Part shown: piece by piece, positions 45,506-54,803 of the stretch
How the letters are laid out: each line of letters begins with the position of its first letter
Numbering within the stretch: position 1 is the stretch's first letter
Source: Pedobacter sp. W3I1
GTDB lineage: Bacteria > Bacteroidota > Bacteroidia > Sphingobacteriales > Sphingobacteriaceae
Reading direction: 5' to 3'
Assembly (NCBI RefSeq): GCF_030816015.1
Contig: NZ_JAUSXN010000001.1
Span: 2,232,001-2,296,000, forward strand
DNA length: 64,000 nucleotides
Position numbers and translations under genes: made by a program
Notes under the pieces: model-generated
Told to the model about the DNA's origin: nothing
Databases searched by the model: none
The model's input: only the letters and a program-made list of their open reading frames with translations

Positions 45506-46738
45506 TTAGGCTTTAAGTGCTTTAACTACATTCATTTTAGACATTCTCCAGGCTGGGTAAACGCCAGAAATCAGTCCGAAAAACAAGCAGGCAAGAAAAC
45601 TATAGCACAGTACAGCGAAATTCATAGTGAGGTTTATATTAGAAATAAAATTTGTTCCGTTGATGAGTGCAATCACAACGAGTGAAAGAATTATGCCGAT
45701 AGATCCACCAAGAAAGGTGAGGATCATGTTCTCTACAATAAACTGATAAACCAATGTTTTTGAAGAGGCGCCAAATGCTTTACGGACACCGATTTCTGAT
45801 GAACGTTCCATAATCCTGGTGATGTTGATGTTAACCAGATTGATGGTTGGCAGTAACAAGAACAGCAGTACAAAGCCGCTGGCCAAAATAATTACCTTTG
45901 TAACTGCACCATTTGTAGAATCGCCTCCGATCCTTCTGCTAACGCTGGTAAAAAACGGATCGGCATTACAGTATAGTTTATCAAAATCTTTTGGAATTGG
46001 TACTTTTTTTACCATCTGGTCAAACTCCTTTTTTAATTTAGGTATATCCGCTTTACTTTTTGCCAGCAGCACTGCATTATAGCCGCCCATTATATTTTGA
46101 TTGTCGCGGTTATCTTTCGAAATGGTATAGGGTAAATACATATCTCCGCTAAAATTGCGAACCGTTTCTGATACATTTTTAACCACTCCAATTACCTTGT
46201 AGTTGATATTATCAGCAGAAATATATTTGCCCACAACCGATGTTTCATCACCAAAATAAGCCTTCTTGGTTTGTTCAGTAATCACGGCCACCAGTTCTGC
46301 ATTGTCTATTTCCTTTTGTGCAAATGCTTTTCCTTCCAGAAATTTATATTCAAGCACATTCCAGTAATCTACATTGGTATATTGATAATTGATCACGAGT
46401 TTTTTATTGTTTACATAAGCATTTGATGCTTTAGCGCTGGAGGTAAACCCCATTTTCTGCAGGTTTTTCAAGGTAGATACATAGCGTTCCAAAAAATATA
46501 CGGACACATTGCTGCTGTTCATCCAACCCTCTTTAGAATTTTTGATTTCAATTCTTTCTATATATAAAGAACGGTCCCTTTTATAATCAGGATAATCCGG
46601 GCTGATCATTTTATCAACGAGCGCAGTAACCACCATTAAAATGGTGAGGGTAAAGCTGATCCCGAACAGGCTGATGAAGGTGAAGAACTTTCTGCGCTTC
46701 AATACAGCTACGGCTATTTTAAAGTAGTTTTTTAGCAT
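45506..46738 (-). CDS. MacB/FtsX-type ABC transporter permease
   Basis: 410 residues, same architecture as its neighbour: helix at about 18-42, periplasmic domain to about 280, then helices at about 285-310, 335-365 and 375-400. The coupling motif is RSSEIGVRKAFGASSKTLVYQF. The C-terminus SGVYPAWRMSKMNVVKAL is typical of MacB permeases. The two permeases are diverged, so the complex is probably a heterodimer, a common arrangement in Bacteroidota. It starts 9 bases after the ATPase gene. Confidence 0.9.
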   Translation of the reverse strand: MLKNYFKIAVAVLKRRKFFTFISLFGISFTLTILMVVTALVDKMISPDYPDYKRDRSLYIERIEIKNSKEGWMNSSNVSVYFLERYVSTLKNLQKMGFTSSAKASNAYVNNKKLVINYQYTNVDYWNVLEYKFLEGKAFAQKEIDNAELVAVITEQTKKAYFGDETSVVGKYISADNINYKVIGVVKNVSETVRNFSGDMYLPYTISKDNRDNQNIMGGYNAVLLAKSKADIPKLKKEFDQMVKKVPIPKDFDKLYCNADPFFTSVSRRIGGDSTNGAVTKVIILASGFVLLFLLLPTINLVNINITRIMERSSEIGVRKAFGASSKTLVYQFIVENMILTFLGGSIGIILSLVVIALINGTNFISNINLTMNFAVLCYSFLACLFFGLISGVYPAWRMSKMNVVKALKA

Positions 46739-46747
46739 AATAAGGGC

Positions 46748-47413
46748 TTATTGAACTTGTGAACCATCAAATAATCGTACCAGTCGGTGCGTTTTATGCG
46801 CCATATTTTCATCATGTGTAACCATCACAATGGTAGTGCCTTCATTTTTATTCAGGTTGATCAGGATATCCATAATTTCATTTCCCATCGCACTATCCAG
46901 ATTTCCGGTAGGCTCATCGGCCAGAATAATCTGCGGATTGCCCACAATGGCCCTTGCAATGGCCACACGTTGCCGCTGACCACCAGAAAGCTGCGTAGGA
47001 AAATGTTTTAAGCGGTTGCTCAATCCAACTTTTTCCAGCGCTGCAGTAGCCAGTATTTTACGCTCTTTAGCAGATGAACTGCGGTATAATAAAGGGAGTT
47101 CTACATTATCTAAAACCCTTAAATCATTAATGAGGTGATAGCTCTGAAAAATAAAACCAAGTTTCTGATTTCTGAATTTTGCCAGTTTTTGATCCGAGAA
47201 CCGGCTGATATCCTGCTCATCAATTTTAATGTTCCCCCTGGATGGTTCGTCCAGTAAACCCATAATATTAAGCAGTGTACTTTTGCCACAGCCTGACGGA
47301 CCCATAATGGAAAGGAATTCACCTTTTGCAATATCAAGGCTGATTCCGTTGATGGCGAGTGTTTCTACCGTATCGGTCCGGTAAACTTTTTCAATGTTTT
47401 GTAAGCGTATCAT
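46748..47413 (-). CDS. MacB/LolD-type ABC transporter ATPase
   Basis: 221 residues, a single nucleotide-binding domain. Walker A is GPSGCGKST (38-46), the Q-loop is FIFQSYHLI, the signature is LSGGQRQRV (142-150), Walker B is IILADEPTGNLDS (162-174), and the H-loop is VTHDENMA. It powers the two permeases next to it. The separate ATPase (not fused to a permease as in E. coli MacB) is usual in this phylum. It lies 26 bases downstream of the TolC-type gene. Confidence 0.95.
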   Translation of the reverse strand: MIRLQNIEKVYRTDTVETLAINGISLDIAKGEFLSIMGPSGCGKSTLLNIMGLLDEPSRGNIKIDEQDISRFSDQKLAKFRNQKLGFIFQSYHLINDLRVLDNVELPLLYRSSSAKERKILATAALEKVGLSNRLKHFPTQLSGGQRQRVAIARAIVGNPQIILADEPTGNLDSAMGNEIMDILINLNKNEGTTIVMVTHDENMAHKTHRLVRLFDGSQVQ

Positions 47414-47439
47414 AATGTATAATTAGTAATTAAGATTTA

Positions 47440-48900
47440 TTAATAGGTGATTTTTCTGTTTTTTTCAAAATCATATAGCGATAGGTAACGGAGTTGATAA
47501 TAGGCCCCCCAGAAATCGCGGAGAGAGGAAACATAATCGCGTTTAGCCCTGTCATTTTCCTGAAAGGCAATACTAAGGTCCGTGATGCTTAAATTCCCCA
47601 ACACATATCGTTCGCTGGCTATTTTGTATTTTTCGGTCGCAATTTTTTCTGCTTGATCTGTCAACTGGATCTGTTCTTTCATCATATTAAAAAGCGTTAC
47701 CTGTGTTACAATCTGTTGTTTAAAAGTCTGTTTGTCCTGCTCAACGGCATAAGTGGTAAACTGTTCGTTGGCCTGAGCCGTCTTGGTACGCGATTTCGAT
47801 CTTCCCCAATCCATCACTGGAATAGAAAGCTGTAACTCTACTGATTGTTGGTTTTTTGGCGAACGGTAAATATCAAATGCGCTGTTGGCCGCGTTGGAGA
47901 ATCCCAGGTTGGCCCTTAAAGTGGCGGTTAAACCGTTTTCACCTTTAGCCTTTGCTACGTCTCTTTTTGCTTCAGCCAGGCGGCGGATAAAGGCAATGGC
48001 TTCCGAGCGGTTTTCGAAAGCTTCTGCCAATACTTTGTCGGCAGCCACAGTCATCTCTGCCACCACCGAAGGCATATCCAGTTTAATCCGGTCGTTACCT
48101 TCAATGCCAATATAACTCCGCAAGTTCAGGGTTGCAATTTCAACATCGCGCCTGGCCGTTCCTACCGCTTTCTGTGCGTTTAAAACTTCCAGCTGAAGTT
48201 GTAAAATTTCATTTTTGGAAATTTTACCCAGTTCGAATTTGGTATCGGCAATGGTCAGAATGCGTTTGGTATTGGCATAGTTTAAATTGGCAATGTTTAG
48301 GTTTACCTGTGCCAATAATAAATCAAAAAAATACTCGGTAACTGTAATCGAGATCTTTTCCTGCGTTTCTATAAAAACCTGTCTGCTTTCATTGAATTTT
48401 AACGGTTCTATTTTCTTGTCCCACCTTAAACTGTTGAACTGAAGCAGGGGTTGTGTATAGCCGATTCCGTATGGGATTCCGTTATAGAGCACACTTTTCC
48501 TGTCGAAATCATCAAAACGCTGTAACTGTGTGGTGCCATAAACGGTTCCGCCGGTGGCAGCAATACTTTGGGTGAAATTTAGGGTTAACGATGAGTTATC
48601 GTAATGTACAGGCTGAAAAAGAATGGTTCCGTTTGGCTGTTGCACCTGTGTGTAAGTTTTAGTGTATCCCGGCAAAACACCCTCTAGAGCCAGTTGAGGC
48701 TGGTAATTAGATTTAAACGTGCGCCATTCCCAGTATTTGGTTTCTTTAACTGTTATGGCCTGTTTGGCGGCAATAGAATTGGCCTTTGCCATTTCTACCA
48801 CCTGTTGTAGCGTTAACCGAAGGGTATCTGCTTTTTGAAGGGAAAACCCTTTAAAACTAAAGGTTGTTAACAAAGTCATTAGTAAAAATTTCATTTTCAT
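47440..48900 (-). CDS. TolC-family outer-membrane efflux protein
   Basis: 486 residues with a signal peptide (residues 1-20). Two outer-membrane-efflux repeats with long coiled-coil helices are visible (for example ANSIAAKQAITVKETKYWEWR and NEILQLQLEVLNAQKAVGTARRD, then AEAFENRSEAIAFIRRLAEAKRD). The beta-barrel strands hold SSLTLNFTQSIAATGGTVYG and QSVELQLSIPVMDWGRSKS. It is the exit channel of the tripartite pump. The gap to the upstream adaptor gene is only 4 bases. Confidence 0.92.
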   Translation of the reverse strand: MKMKFLLMTLLTTFSFKGFSLQKADTLRLTLQQVVEMAKANSIAAKQAITVKETKYWEWRTFKSNYQPQLALEGVLPGYTKTYTQVQQPNGTILFQPVHYDNSSLTLNFTQSIAATGGTVYGTTQLQRFDDFDRKSVLYNGIPYGIGYTQPLLQFNSLRWDKKIEPLKFNESRQVFIETQEKISITVTEYFFDLLLAQVNLNIANLNYANTKRILTIADTKFELGKISKNEILQLQLEVLNAQKAVGTARRDVEIATLNLRSYIGIEGNDRIKLDMPSVVAEMTVAADKVLAEAFENRSEAIAFIRRLAEAKRDVAKAKGENGLTATLRANLGFSNAANSAFDIYRSPKNQQSVELQLSIPVMDWGRSKSRTKTAQANEQFTTYAVEQDKQTFKQQIVTQVTLFNMMKEQIQLTDQAEKIATEKYKIASERYVLGNLSITDLSIAFQENDRAKRDYVSSLRDFWGAYYQLRYLSLYDFEKNRKITY

Positions 48901-48904
48901 AATC

Positions 48905-50152
48905 CTAATTACTGATGGTAATCGTTTTCATGTTCTTATAATCGCTCATGTCCGAAGTCATTACCTCATCGCCCGCTTTTAGTCCGCTCAGGATTTCTAC
49001 ATAGTCAAAATTGCTCAGGCCGGTTTTAACAGACCGGCGTTCGGCAACTCCATTTTTAAGCACAAAAACTTCCTGAAGGTTTGACCCGTTAAATGCGGGG
49101 CCATTAGCCAATCGCAAAACACCGTTTCTGGTGGCCGTAATCAAAAAAACATCAACTTTTTGGTTTGGCCGGAGTTCTTTGCTGTCTTTTTGGTTCAATT
49201 GGATTTCGAAAGAAACAATGGCATTGTTTACCGAGGGTGATATATTCACTACCGATCCGCGTAACTGCGTATTGCCAATGCGGATAATGGCAGTCATGTT
49301 GTTATGGATTTTATCCAGCAGGTTGTCAGACATGCTTCCGGCAACCTTAAACCCGCTTAAATCGGCAATCCTCACCAATGCATCACCCTCATGTACGCTG
49401 GCACCTATGTTTTTGTTTACCCAGGTAATTACACCAGGCCGGGTGGCAGCTACATCAGCCAGATCGAGTTTGCGTTTTAAGGCATCCATGTCTTTCCGTT
49501 GGATGGCCAGCGAAATTTCTGCTTCCCTGATTTCAATTTTCATGGTTTGCTGTTTGCTCCTGATCTCGTTTTCCAGCTGAAGCTTTTCCAGTTCGGCCAC
49601 TTTCAGGTTCAGTTCTGCTGCTTCAACATCTTCTTTGGTTCCACCACCAGCCTTCAGTAACCTTTTTGCCGAAGAAACGGCATCGCTAAGGTTGCTGATC
49701 CGCAATTGTTTAATGCTGTTGTTCGACCGGATATCATAAAAACTTTTCTCCAGGTCGAGTTTTAGTTTGCGGATCTCGTTTTCTTTTGATTCCATTTGAA
49801 ACTGGAGCTTGCCATAATCGGTTTCGCTCACTGATTTATCGAGTAAAAGGATCGATTGTCCTTTTTTTACCTTGTTACCGGCATCCATCAGCACATTTTT
49901 TATCGATGCGTTAATAGGACTGGTTAAAACCTCTTCAAATTCGGGAAGTACCTCACCGGTAGCATTAACAGTATTTTCGATGATGCCGGTTTGTACTTTG
50001 GCTGTGGTAAAGTCGGACAGGGTTAAGGATGGTTTGAAAAAGAACCTGACACACCAAATGGTGGCTGCTAGTGTGATGATCACAGTAAAAATAATGAGGT
50101 AGGTTTTTTTCTTCCTTTTCGAAGAAACTTCTTCTTCTATGAGTTTGTCCAT
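48905..50152 (-). CDS. HlyD/MacA-type periplasmic adaptor
   Basis: 415 residues, first gene of the seven-gene operon. One N-terminal membrane helix (about 18-38) anchors it. A lipoyl/barrel-sandwich half follows (GEVLPEFEEVLTSP, KVKKGQSILLLD), then a coiled-coil hairpin (about 120-225), the second lipoyl half (VITWVNKNIGASVHEGDALVRI) and beta-barrel domains with NQKVDVFLI and GVAERRSVKTGLSNFDYVEI. It links permease complex and TolC-type channel. The sigma-54-type promoter sits 25-39 bases before its ATG. Confidence 0.92.
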   Translation of the reverse strand: MDKLIEEEVSSKRKKKTYLIIFTVIITLAATIWCVRFFFKPSLTLSDFTTAKVQTGIIENTVNATGEVLPEFEEVLTSPINASIKNVLMDAGNKVKKGQSILLLDKSVSETDYGKLQFQMESKENEIRKLKLDLEKSFYDIRSNNSIKQLRISNLSDAVSSAKRLLKAGGGTKEDVEAAELNLKVAELEKLQLENEIRSKQQTMKIEIREAEISLAIQRKDMDALKRKLDLADVAATRPGVITWVNKNIGASVHEGDALVRIADLSGFKVAGSMSDNLLDKIHNNMTAIIRIGNTQLRGSVVNISPSVNNAIVSFEIQLNQKDSKELRPNQKVDVFLITATRNGVLRLANGPAFNGSNLQEVFVLKNGVAERRSVKTGLSNFDYVEILSGLKAGDEVMTSDMSDYKNMKTITISN

Positions 50153-50176
50153 TTAAAATAGTTTATACCTGGCTTT

Positions 50177-50191
50177 ACAATAGCGATGCCA
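50177..50191 (-). promoter_or_regulatory. Sigma-54 (-24/-12) promoter of the efflux operon
   Basis: Read on the minus strand: TGGCAT-CGCTA-TTGT. This matches the sigma-54 consensus TGGCAC-N5-TTGC with correct spacing and two mismatches. Transcription would start near 50166, some 14 bases before the adaptor ATG. The operon encodes an NtrC-type activator, which fits self-control. Confidence 0.65.
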
Positions 50192-50252
50192 TTGTTAAGT
50201 AATTGCTGACCAGATTTTTATGTTTATTTTGGAAATTAAAAATGCCCGATAT

Positions 50253-50278
50253 CGAACATTTTGTTTGTAACCGAACAT
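50253..50278 (-). promoter_or_regulatory. Candidate activator-binding repeats upstream of the sigma-54 promoter
   Basis: On the minus strand ATGTTCG occurs twice as a direct repeat (complement at 50253-50259 and 50272-50278), 19 bases apart. They lie about 87-112 bases upstream of the predicted start, the usual place for NtrC-type enhancer sites. Direct rather than inverted arrangement makes this tentative. Confidence 0.4.
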
Positions 50279-50369
50279 AAAGAAAGGAAGGATTTTAGAA
50301 CACTATGCTTACCTGCGGCAAGGTGGCGAAAGAAGGCCTGCAACTGATAGCTATTGCTTGTTGTGAGAA

Positions 50370-50705
50370 ATGAGAAGTTGCAATGATACCGAAGCCGCTA
50401 TTTTGCAAACCGGATTATCTAAAGCTGTGGCACAAGGTACAGTGCTGAAAGGAAAAGTATTAAATTATACCACCACCAGGCCTGAGCAGGCGGGATTTTA
50501 TTACCGTCCTTACCGCGGGCAGGTGGAAACGCTTTATGCTGGTGACTGGAAAAAAACAGCACTTGTTAAGATAAATGCCGACGGTAGTTACGAAGTTTTA
50601 TTGAAGAACCTTAAAAAAGAGATGGCTTACGAATATAAAAGTTTTGCTATTCAGGAAAATGTAAGTATAGAAGGTGAAAGTAAAATAATCCCTATTTTGC
50701 ATTAA
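50370..50705 (+). CDS. Small hypothetical protein, possibly a truncated extracellular beta-domain protein
   Basis: 111 residues, MRSCNDTEAAILQ..., with no signal peptide. The core alternates strands with aromatic residues (GFYYRPYRGQVETLYAG, KINADGSYEVLLKNL, AYEYKSFAIQ). This is the pattern of Ig/fibronectin-like repeats found in Bacteroidota surface lipoproteins, where YEYKSFA-like segments end each repeat. It may be the surviving C-terminal repeat of a longer secreted protein. It ends 8 bases before the GH20 gene, so it could be co-transcribed with it. No function can be given. Confidence 0.4.
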   Translation: MRSCNDTEAAILQTGLSKAVAQGTVLKGKVLNYTTTRPEQAGFYYRPYRGQVETLYAGDWKKTALVKINADGSYEVLLKNLKKEMAYEYKSFAIQENVSIEGESKIIPILH

Positions 50706-50713
50706 TATAAATC

Positions 50714-53005
50714 ATGGAGCTTTTGAAAAAGACGTTTTTTAAATACCGTTTGTTTGCTTTTCTTAACCTTATACTGCAGTTTGTTTGCCTTTGCAGTTTT
50801 GCGCAGCAGATTCATATTATCCCTAAGCCGGTTGCTGTGGAGCAAAGGGTAGGATCATTTTATATCAACTCAAAAACACAGATTTTCTCCGGCACAACAT
50901 CAGCTCTGGCCAATACCGATTTTCTTAAAACCTATGTTAAAGCACTTACGGGGATCAATTTAAAATCTATTCAAACTGCGGCTATTGCCAGGAATGGTAT
51001 CTATTTGCTTATCGACCCGGCAAAGGTCAAACATGCAGAAGGATATGAATTAGAAGTGAGCGCTGCTGGAGTGAAAATTACGGCTGCAGATGGTTCAGGG
51101 TTATTTTATGGACTACAGTCACTTATCCAGATCATCCACCAGTCAAAAGCCGGACAGTTGTCGGTTCCGGCATGTAAAATAATAGATTACCCTGAATTTT
51201 CATACCGCGGTATGCATCTTGATGTAAGCCGCAACATGTTCAGTACGGCGACCATTAAAAAATGGCTGGATGTGCTCGCTTTTTATAAAATAAATACTTT
51301 CCACTGGCACCTTACCGATGATCAGGGTTGGAGGATGGAGATCAAAAAATATCCTGAACTACAGCGTACCGCTGCCTGGAGAAATGAAACACTGATCGGT
51401 CACAAACGTACCGAACCGCATCTTTTTGATGGTCAGCGCTATGGCGGTTATTACAGCCAGGAAGATGTTAAAGAGATCGTGACTTATGCTATGGCAAGAA
51501 AAATAACGGTGATCCCTGAAATTGAAATGCCCGGCCATGCTTTGGCAGCTTTAACGGCATATCCCGAATTGGGCTGTACAGGCGGACCATACCAGGTAGC
51601 CACTTACTGGGGCGTTTTTGACGACGTTTTTTGTGCCGGTAACGATAAAACCTTTGCATTTATAGCAGATGTATTGGATGAGGTGATCAATCTGTTCCCT
51701 GGTAAATATATTCATATCGGTGGCGATGAATGTCCTAAAATCCGTTGGAAAGTTTGCCCCAAGTGCCAGAAACGTATTAAAGATGAAAATTTAAAAGATG
51801 AACATGAACTTCAGTCTTATTTTATCCAAAGAGTGGAAAAACATGTGGAATTGAAAGGAAGGAAAATCATCGGTTGGGACGAAATTTTAGAGGGAGGTAT
51901 TTCACCAGGTGCTACAGTAATGAGTTGGAGAGGAGAAGAAGGTGGAATTGCGGCAGCAAAGCTAAAGCACAATGTAATTATGACACCAGAGAAATATGTG
52001 TATTTTGATTATTACCAATCGCAAAATAAATCTGAGCAGGTTGCTGCAGGTGGCTTTACGCCATTAAGCAAGGTATATCACTACAATCCATTACCTGCAG
52101 CGCTTAATACGGAAGATCAACGGTATATTTTAGGTGTGCAGGCAAACGTATGGTCGGAATATTTACCTGATGCCGAAAAAGCCGAGCATATGATTTTTCC
52201 GAGGATTATCGCCTTGGCTGAGGTGGCCTGGAGTAAAAATGAAAGGAAAAATTACCGCGATTTTTTAAATCGTTTAAGTAGTCATGAGCGGTTCTTAAAG
52301 CAGTTTAATTACGCAAAAAGCAATACTGATATTACCGGGAGTACAAATCTTCAGCATCTGCAATATGAACTAAAAACAGATCTGCCTGATGCAACCATCA
52401 GATACACCCTTGATGGCACGTATCCGAATATAATGAGTGCAGTTTATAATAGTCCTTTTGCTATTACTGATCTGGTAAACCTAAAGGCTGCAAGCTTTAG
52501 CAAAGGAATACAAAAAGGAAACGTTTTTGAGCAGTATTTTACCCAAAGCCTGGCTACAGGGAAGACCGTTTCAATTAAGAACCTGCCTACAGGGAGTTAT
52601 GCCATAGATAAACAGCGCCTGGTTAATGGGATAGCCGGAACTTACCTGTACAATACCAGTGAATGGCTTGGGTTTAGCGGGAATAACTTTGAAGCAGTAG
52701 TTGATCTGGGCACTGCAAAACAGGTTAAAGAAATTGGGATCGGGATATTAAAATACCATTGGCAGAAAATGTGGGCACCGGAAAAGTTGACTTTCGAAGT
52801 GTCTGAAGATGGACAAAATTATCAGCAGGTTTATAAACAGACTGAATTTCCTGTGGAAGGAATCAACCGCTTTAAACAGAAAATTAATCCTGTTAATGCC
52901 AGATATGTGAGGATAATAGCGGTAAATAAAGGCATCATTCCAAAAGGTGAGTACGGTGCAGGCGGTAATGCCTGGTTAATGGTTGATGAAATAATTGTAA
53001 ATTAA
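50714..53005 (+). CDS. GH20 beta-N-acetylhexosaminidase with C-terminal CBM32-like domain
   Basis: 763 residues with a signal peptide ending CSFAQQ. The GH20b domain spans about 32-165, and the TIM barrel about 168-520 with the substrate-assisted catalytic pair Asp338-Glu339 in HIGGDECPK. A chitobiase-type Ig domain (about 548-600, TIRYTLDGTYPN) and an F5/8-type C (CBM32) domain (about 620-763) follow. It releases terminal GlcNAc or GalNAc outside the cytoplasm. Its TAA overlaps the permease ATG by one base (TAATG), indicating translational coupling and a shared pathway with the amino-acid genes downstream. Confidence 0.93.
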   Translation: MELLKKTFFKYRLFAFLNLILQFVCLCSFAQQIHIIPKPVAVEQRVGSFYINSKTQIFSGTTSALANTDFLKTYVKALTGINLKSIQTAAIARNGIYLLIDPAKVKHAEGYELEVSAAGVKITAADGSGLFYGLQSLIQIIHQSKAGQLSVPACKIIDYPEFSYRGMHLDVSRNMFSTATIKKWLDVLAFYKINTFHWHLTDDQGWRMEIKKYPELQRTAAWRNETLIGHKRTEPHLFDGQRYGGYYSQEDVKEIVTYAMARKITVIPEIEMPGHALAALTAYPELGCTGGPYQVATYWGVFDDVFCAGNDKTFAFIADVLDEVINLFPGKYIHIGGDECPKIRWKVCPKCQKRIKDENLKDEHELQSYFIQRVEKHVELKGRKIIGWDEILEGGISPGATVMSWRGEEGGIAAAKLKHNVIMTPEKYVYFDYYQSQNKSEQVAAGGFTPLSKVYHYNPLPAALNTEDQRYILGVQANVWSEYLPDAEKAEHMIFPRIIALAEVAWSKNERKNYRDFLNRLSSHERFLKQFNYAKSNTDITGSTNLQHLQYELKTDLPDATIRYTLDGTYPNIMSAVYNSPFAITDLVNLKAASFSKGIQKGNVFEQYFTQSLATGKTVSIKNLPTGSYAIDKQRLVNGIAGTYLYNTSEWLGFSGNNFEAVVDLGTAKQVKEIGIGILKYHWQKMWAPEKLTFEVSEDGQNYQQVYKQTEFPVEGINRFKQKINPVNARYVRIIAVNKGIIPKGEYGAGGNAWLMVDEIIVN

Positions 53006-54321
53006 TGACTATAATAATTGTTTTTCTCTGCATTGCGCTATTGATTTTAATGATTTCTGTTTTTAAGATCAATGCTTTTCTGGCTTTTCTGATTGTTTCT
53101 GTACTCACCGGCATCAGCTTAGGATTGCCACTCCCAAAAATTGCCGGTGCAGTGGAAAAAGGAATGGGCGATGTTTTAGGGTCATTGGTGATTATCATTA
53201 CTACAGGTGCAATGCTCGGAAAGTTAGTTGCTGAGAGTGGAGCGGCGCAAAAAATCGCCAAGGTAATGATGGATGCTTTTGGTACTAAACACATCCAATG
53301 GGCAATGGTGATCACCGGTTTTGTTATTGGTATTCCCTTATACTATGGAATTGGTTTTGTACTCATGGTGCCGCTCATTTTTTCTGTGGTTTACCGCTAT
53401 AAACTACCAGCGCTATATATTGGCCTGCCTATGCTTGCGGCGCTGTCGGTTACCCATGGTTTTTTACCCCCACATCCATCACCATCTGCTTTGGTAGTAC
53501 AGTTTAAAGCCAATATGGGGCTTACCTTGTTTTATGGGATGCTGGTTGCTATACCAGCAATTATAATCGGTGGACCACTTTTTGCAAAAACACTAAAAAA
53601 AATCCCGTCCACACCAATGGCCTCTTTCGTTGCAAAAGAACTGCCTGAAAGTGAATTGCCGGGCACGTTTATCAGTCTGTTTACAGCTTTATTACCAGTA
53701 ATACTCCTGGGCCTGGCGTCTTTTCTTCCCTTGTTTTTACATCCAGGTTCATCCATCATTCCGATAGTAACATTTTTGGGTCATCCTTCTATTGTTATGC
53801 TAATCGTTTTAATTTTGGCCAGTTATTTTTTAGGGATTTCGAGAGGAAAAAAGATGGAATATCTTTCCGCTATTTATGGTGAGGCTTTAAAAGATATCGC
53901 GTTGATTTTATTGATTATTGCCGGATCGGGGGCATTAAAGCAGATTTTGACAGAAAGTGGGGTAAGTAACGAAATTGCTGCCTATTTACAGGGATTATCG
54001 ATTGAGCCCTTGTTTTTGGCCTGGCTCATTGCCGCCCTCATCCGCTTTTGCGTAGGTTCTGCAACTGTTGCCGGCTTAACCACCGCAGGCATTATTGTGC
54101 CATTGATGGTGGCCACCCATACCAACCCAAACCTGATGGTTTTATCCGTAGGTGCAGGTAGTTTAATGTTTTCGCACGTAAACGATGCCGGGTTTTGGAT
54201 GTTTAAAGAATACTTTAATTTAAGCCTTAAAGATACTTTTCGGTCCTGGGCTTTAATGGAATCAATAGTCGGCACAGCAGGGCTGGCCGGCGTACTTTTA
54301 CTTAAAACAATGATATCATAA
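53005..54321 (+). CDS. GntP-family permease (gluconate / D-serine type)
   Basis: 438 residues, about 12 hydrophobic helices, a GntP-family H+ symporter of the inner membrane. Family marks include FKINAFLAFLIVSVLTGI, THGFLPPHPSPSALV, RFCVGSATVAGLTTAGIIVP and FSHVNDAGFWMFKEYF. The family includes gluconate transporters (GntT, GntP) and the D-serine transporter DsdX. The substrate cannot be read from sequence. Because it sits between GH20 and a Rid protein / PLP D-amino-acid-enzyme pair, I favour a D-serine-like or related hydroxy-amino-acid substrate over gluconate. No sugar-acid kinase or dehydratase is nearby. Confidence 0.88.
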   Translation: MTIIIVFLCIALLILMISVFKINAFLAFLIVSVLTGISLGLPLPKIAGAVEKGMGDVLGSLVIIITTGAMLGKLVAESGAAQKIAKVMMDAFGTKHIQWAMVITGFVIGIPLYYGIGFVLMVPLIFSVVYRYKLPALYIGLPMLAALSVTHGFLPPHPSPSALVVQFKANMGLTLFYGMLVAIPAIIIGGPLFAKTLKKIPSTPMASFVAKELPESELPGTFISLFTALLPVILLGLASFLPLFLHPGSSIIPIVTFLGHPSIVMLIVLILASYFLGISRGKKMEYLSAIYGEALKDIALILLIIAGSGALKQILTESGVSNEIAAYLQGLSIEPLFLAWLIAALIRFCVGSATVAGLTTAGIIVPLMVATHTNPNLMVLSVGAGSLMFSHVNDAGFWMFKEYFNLSLKDTFRSWALMESIVGTAGLAGVLLLKTMIS

Positions 54322-54322
54322 T

Positions 54323-54793
54323 ATGGAAAATTTAACAGCTGATGCACGCTTTGAAAAACTTGGACTAAACCTTCCACCAGCACCTGCACCTTTGGGTGTT
54401 TATAAACCTTATCTGATTGACGGAAAATACCTTTACCTGAGTGGACATGGTCCGGTGAGGGATGATAAATCGTTGATTATTGGTCGCATCGGATCTGATC
54501 TTAATCAGGATGAGGGAAAACTCGCTGCACGACAAGTGGGTTTAACCATGCTATCAACCATTAAAACGAATTTAGGAAGCCTGGATAAAATTAAAAGGGT
54601 AATTAAGGTTTTGGGCATGGTAAACTGTACGCCCGAGTTTGAAAAACATCCTTTTATCATTAATGGATGCAGCGAACTTTTTGCCGAAGTTTGGGGAAGT
54701 GAAAATGGGATCGGTGTGCGCAGTGCCGTGGGTTTTGGCTCACTGCCAGATAATATCCCGGTAGAAATTGAAGCTTTATTTGAACTGTATTAA
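54323..54793 (+). CDS. Rid-family (YjgF/YER057c/UK114) deaminase-like protein
   Basis: 156 residues, somewhat longer than classic RidA (about 128). The N-terminal PAPAPLGVYKPYLIDGKYLYLSGHGP is typical of the YjgF_like_1 subgroup. The C-terminal motif GVRSAVGFGSLPDNIPVEIEALF keeps the imine-binding Arg133 and the following acidic residues (Glu148, Glu150). RidA proteins hydrolyse reactive 2-aminoacrylate and other enamine/imine products released by PLP dehydratases. The next gene encodes such a PLP enzyme, 10 bases downstream, so a clean-up role for its product is the simplest reading. No signal peptide; cytoplasmic. Confidence 0.88.
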   Translation: MENLTADARFEKLGLNLPPAPAPLGVYKPYLIDGKYLYLSGHGPVRDDKSLIIGRIGSDLNQDEGKLAARQVGLTMLSTIKTNLGSLDKIKRVIKVLGMVNCTPEFEKHPFIINGCSELFAEVWGSENGIGVRSAVGFGSLPDNIPVEIEALFELY

Positions 54794-54803
54794 ATCTTAG
54801 ACC

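Noticed and set aside
50181..50191. Sigma-54 site on the plus strand for the GH20 operon
   Set aside because: The match is only on the minus strand with correct -24/-12 order and spacing, pointing to the efflux operon.
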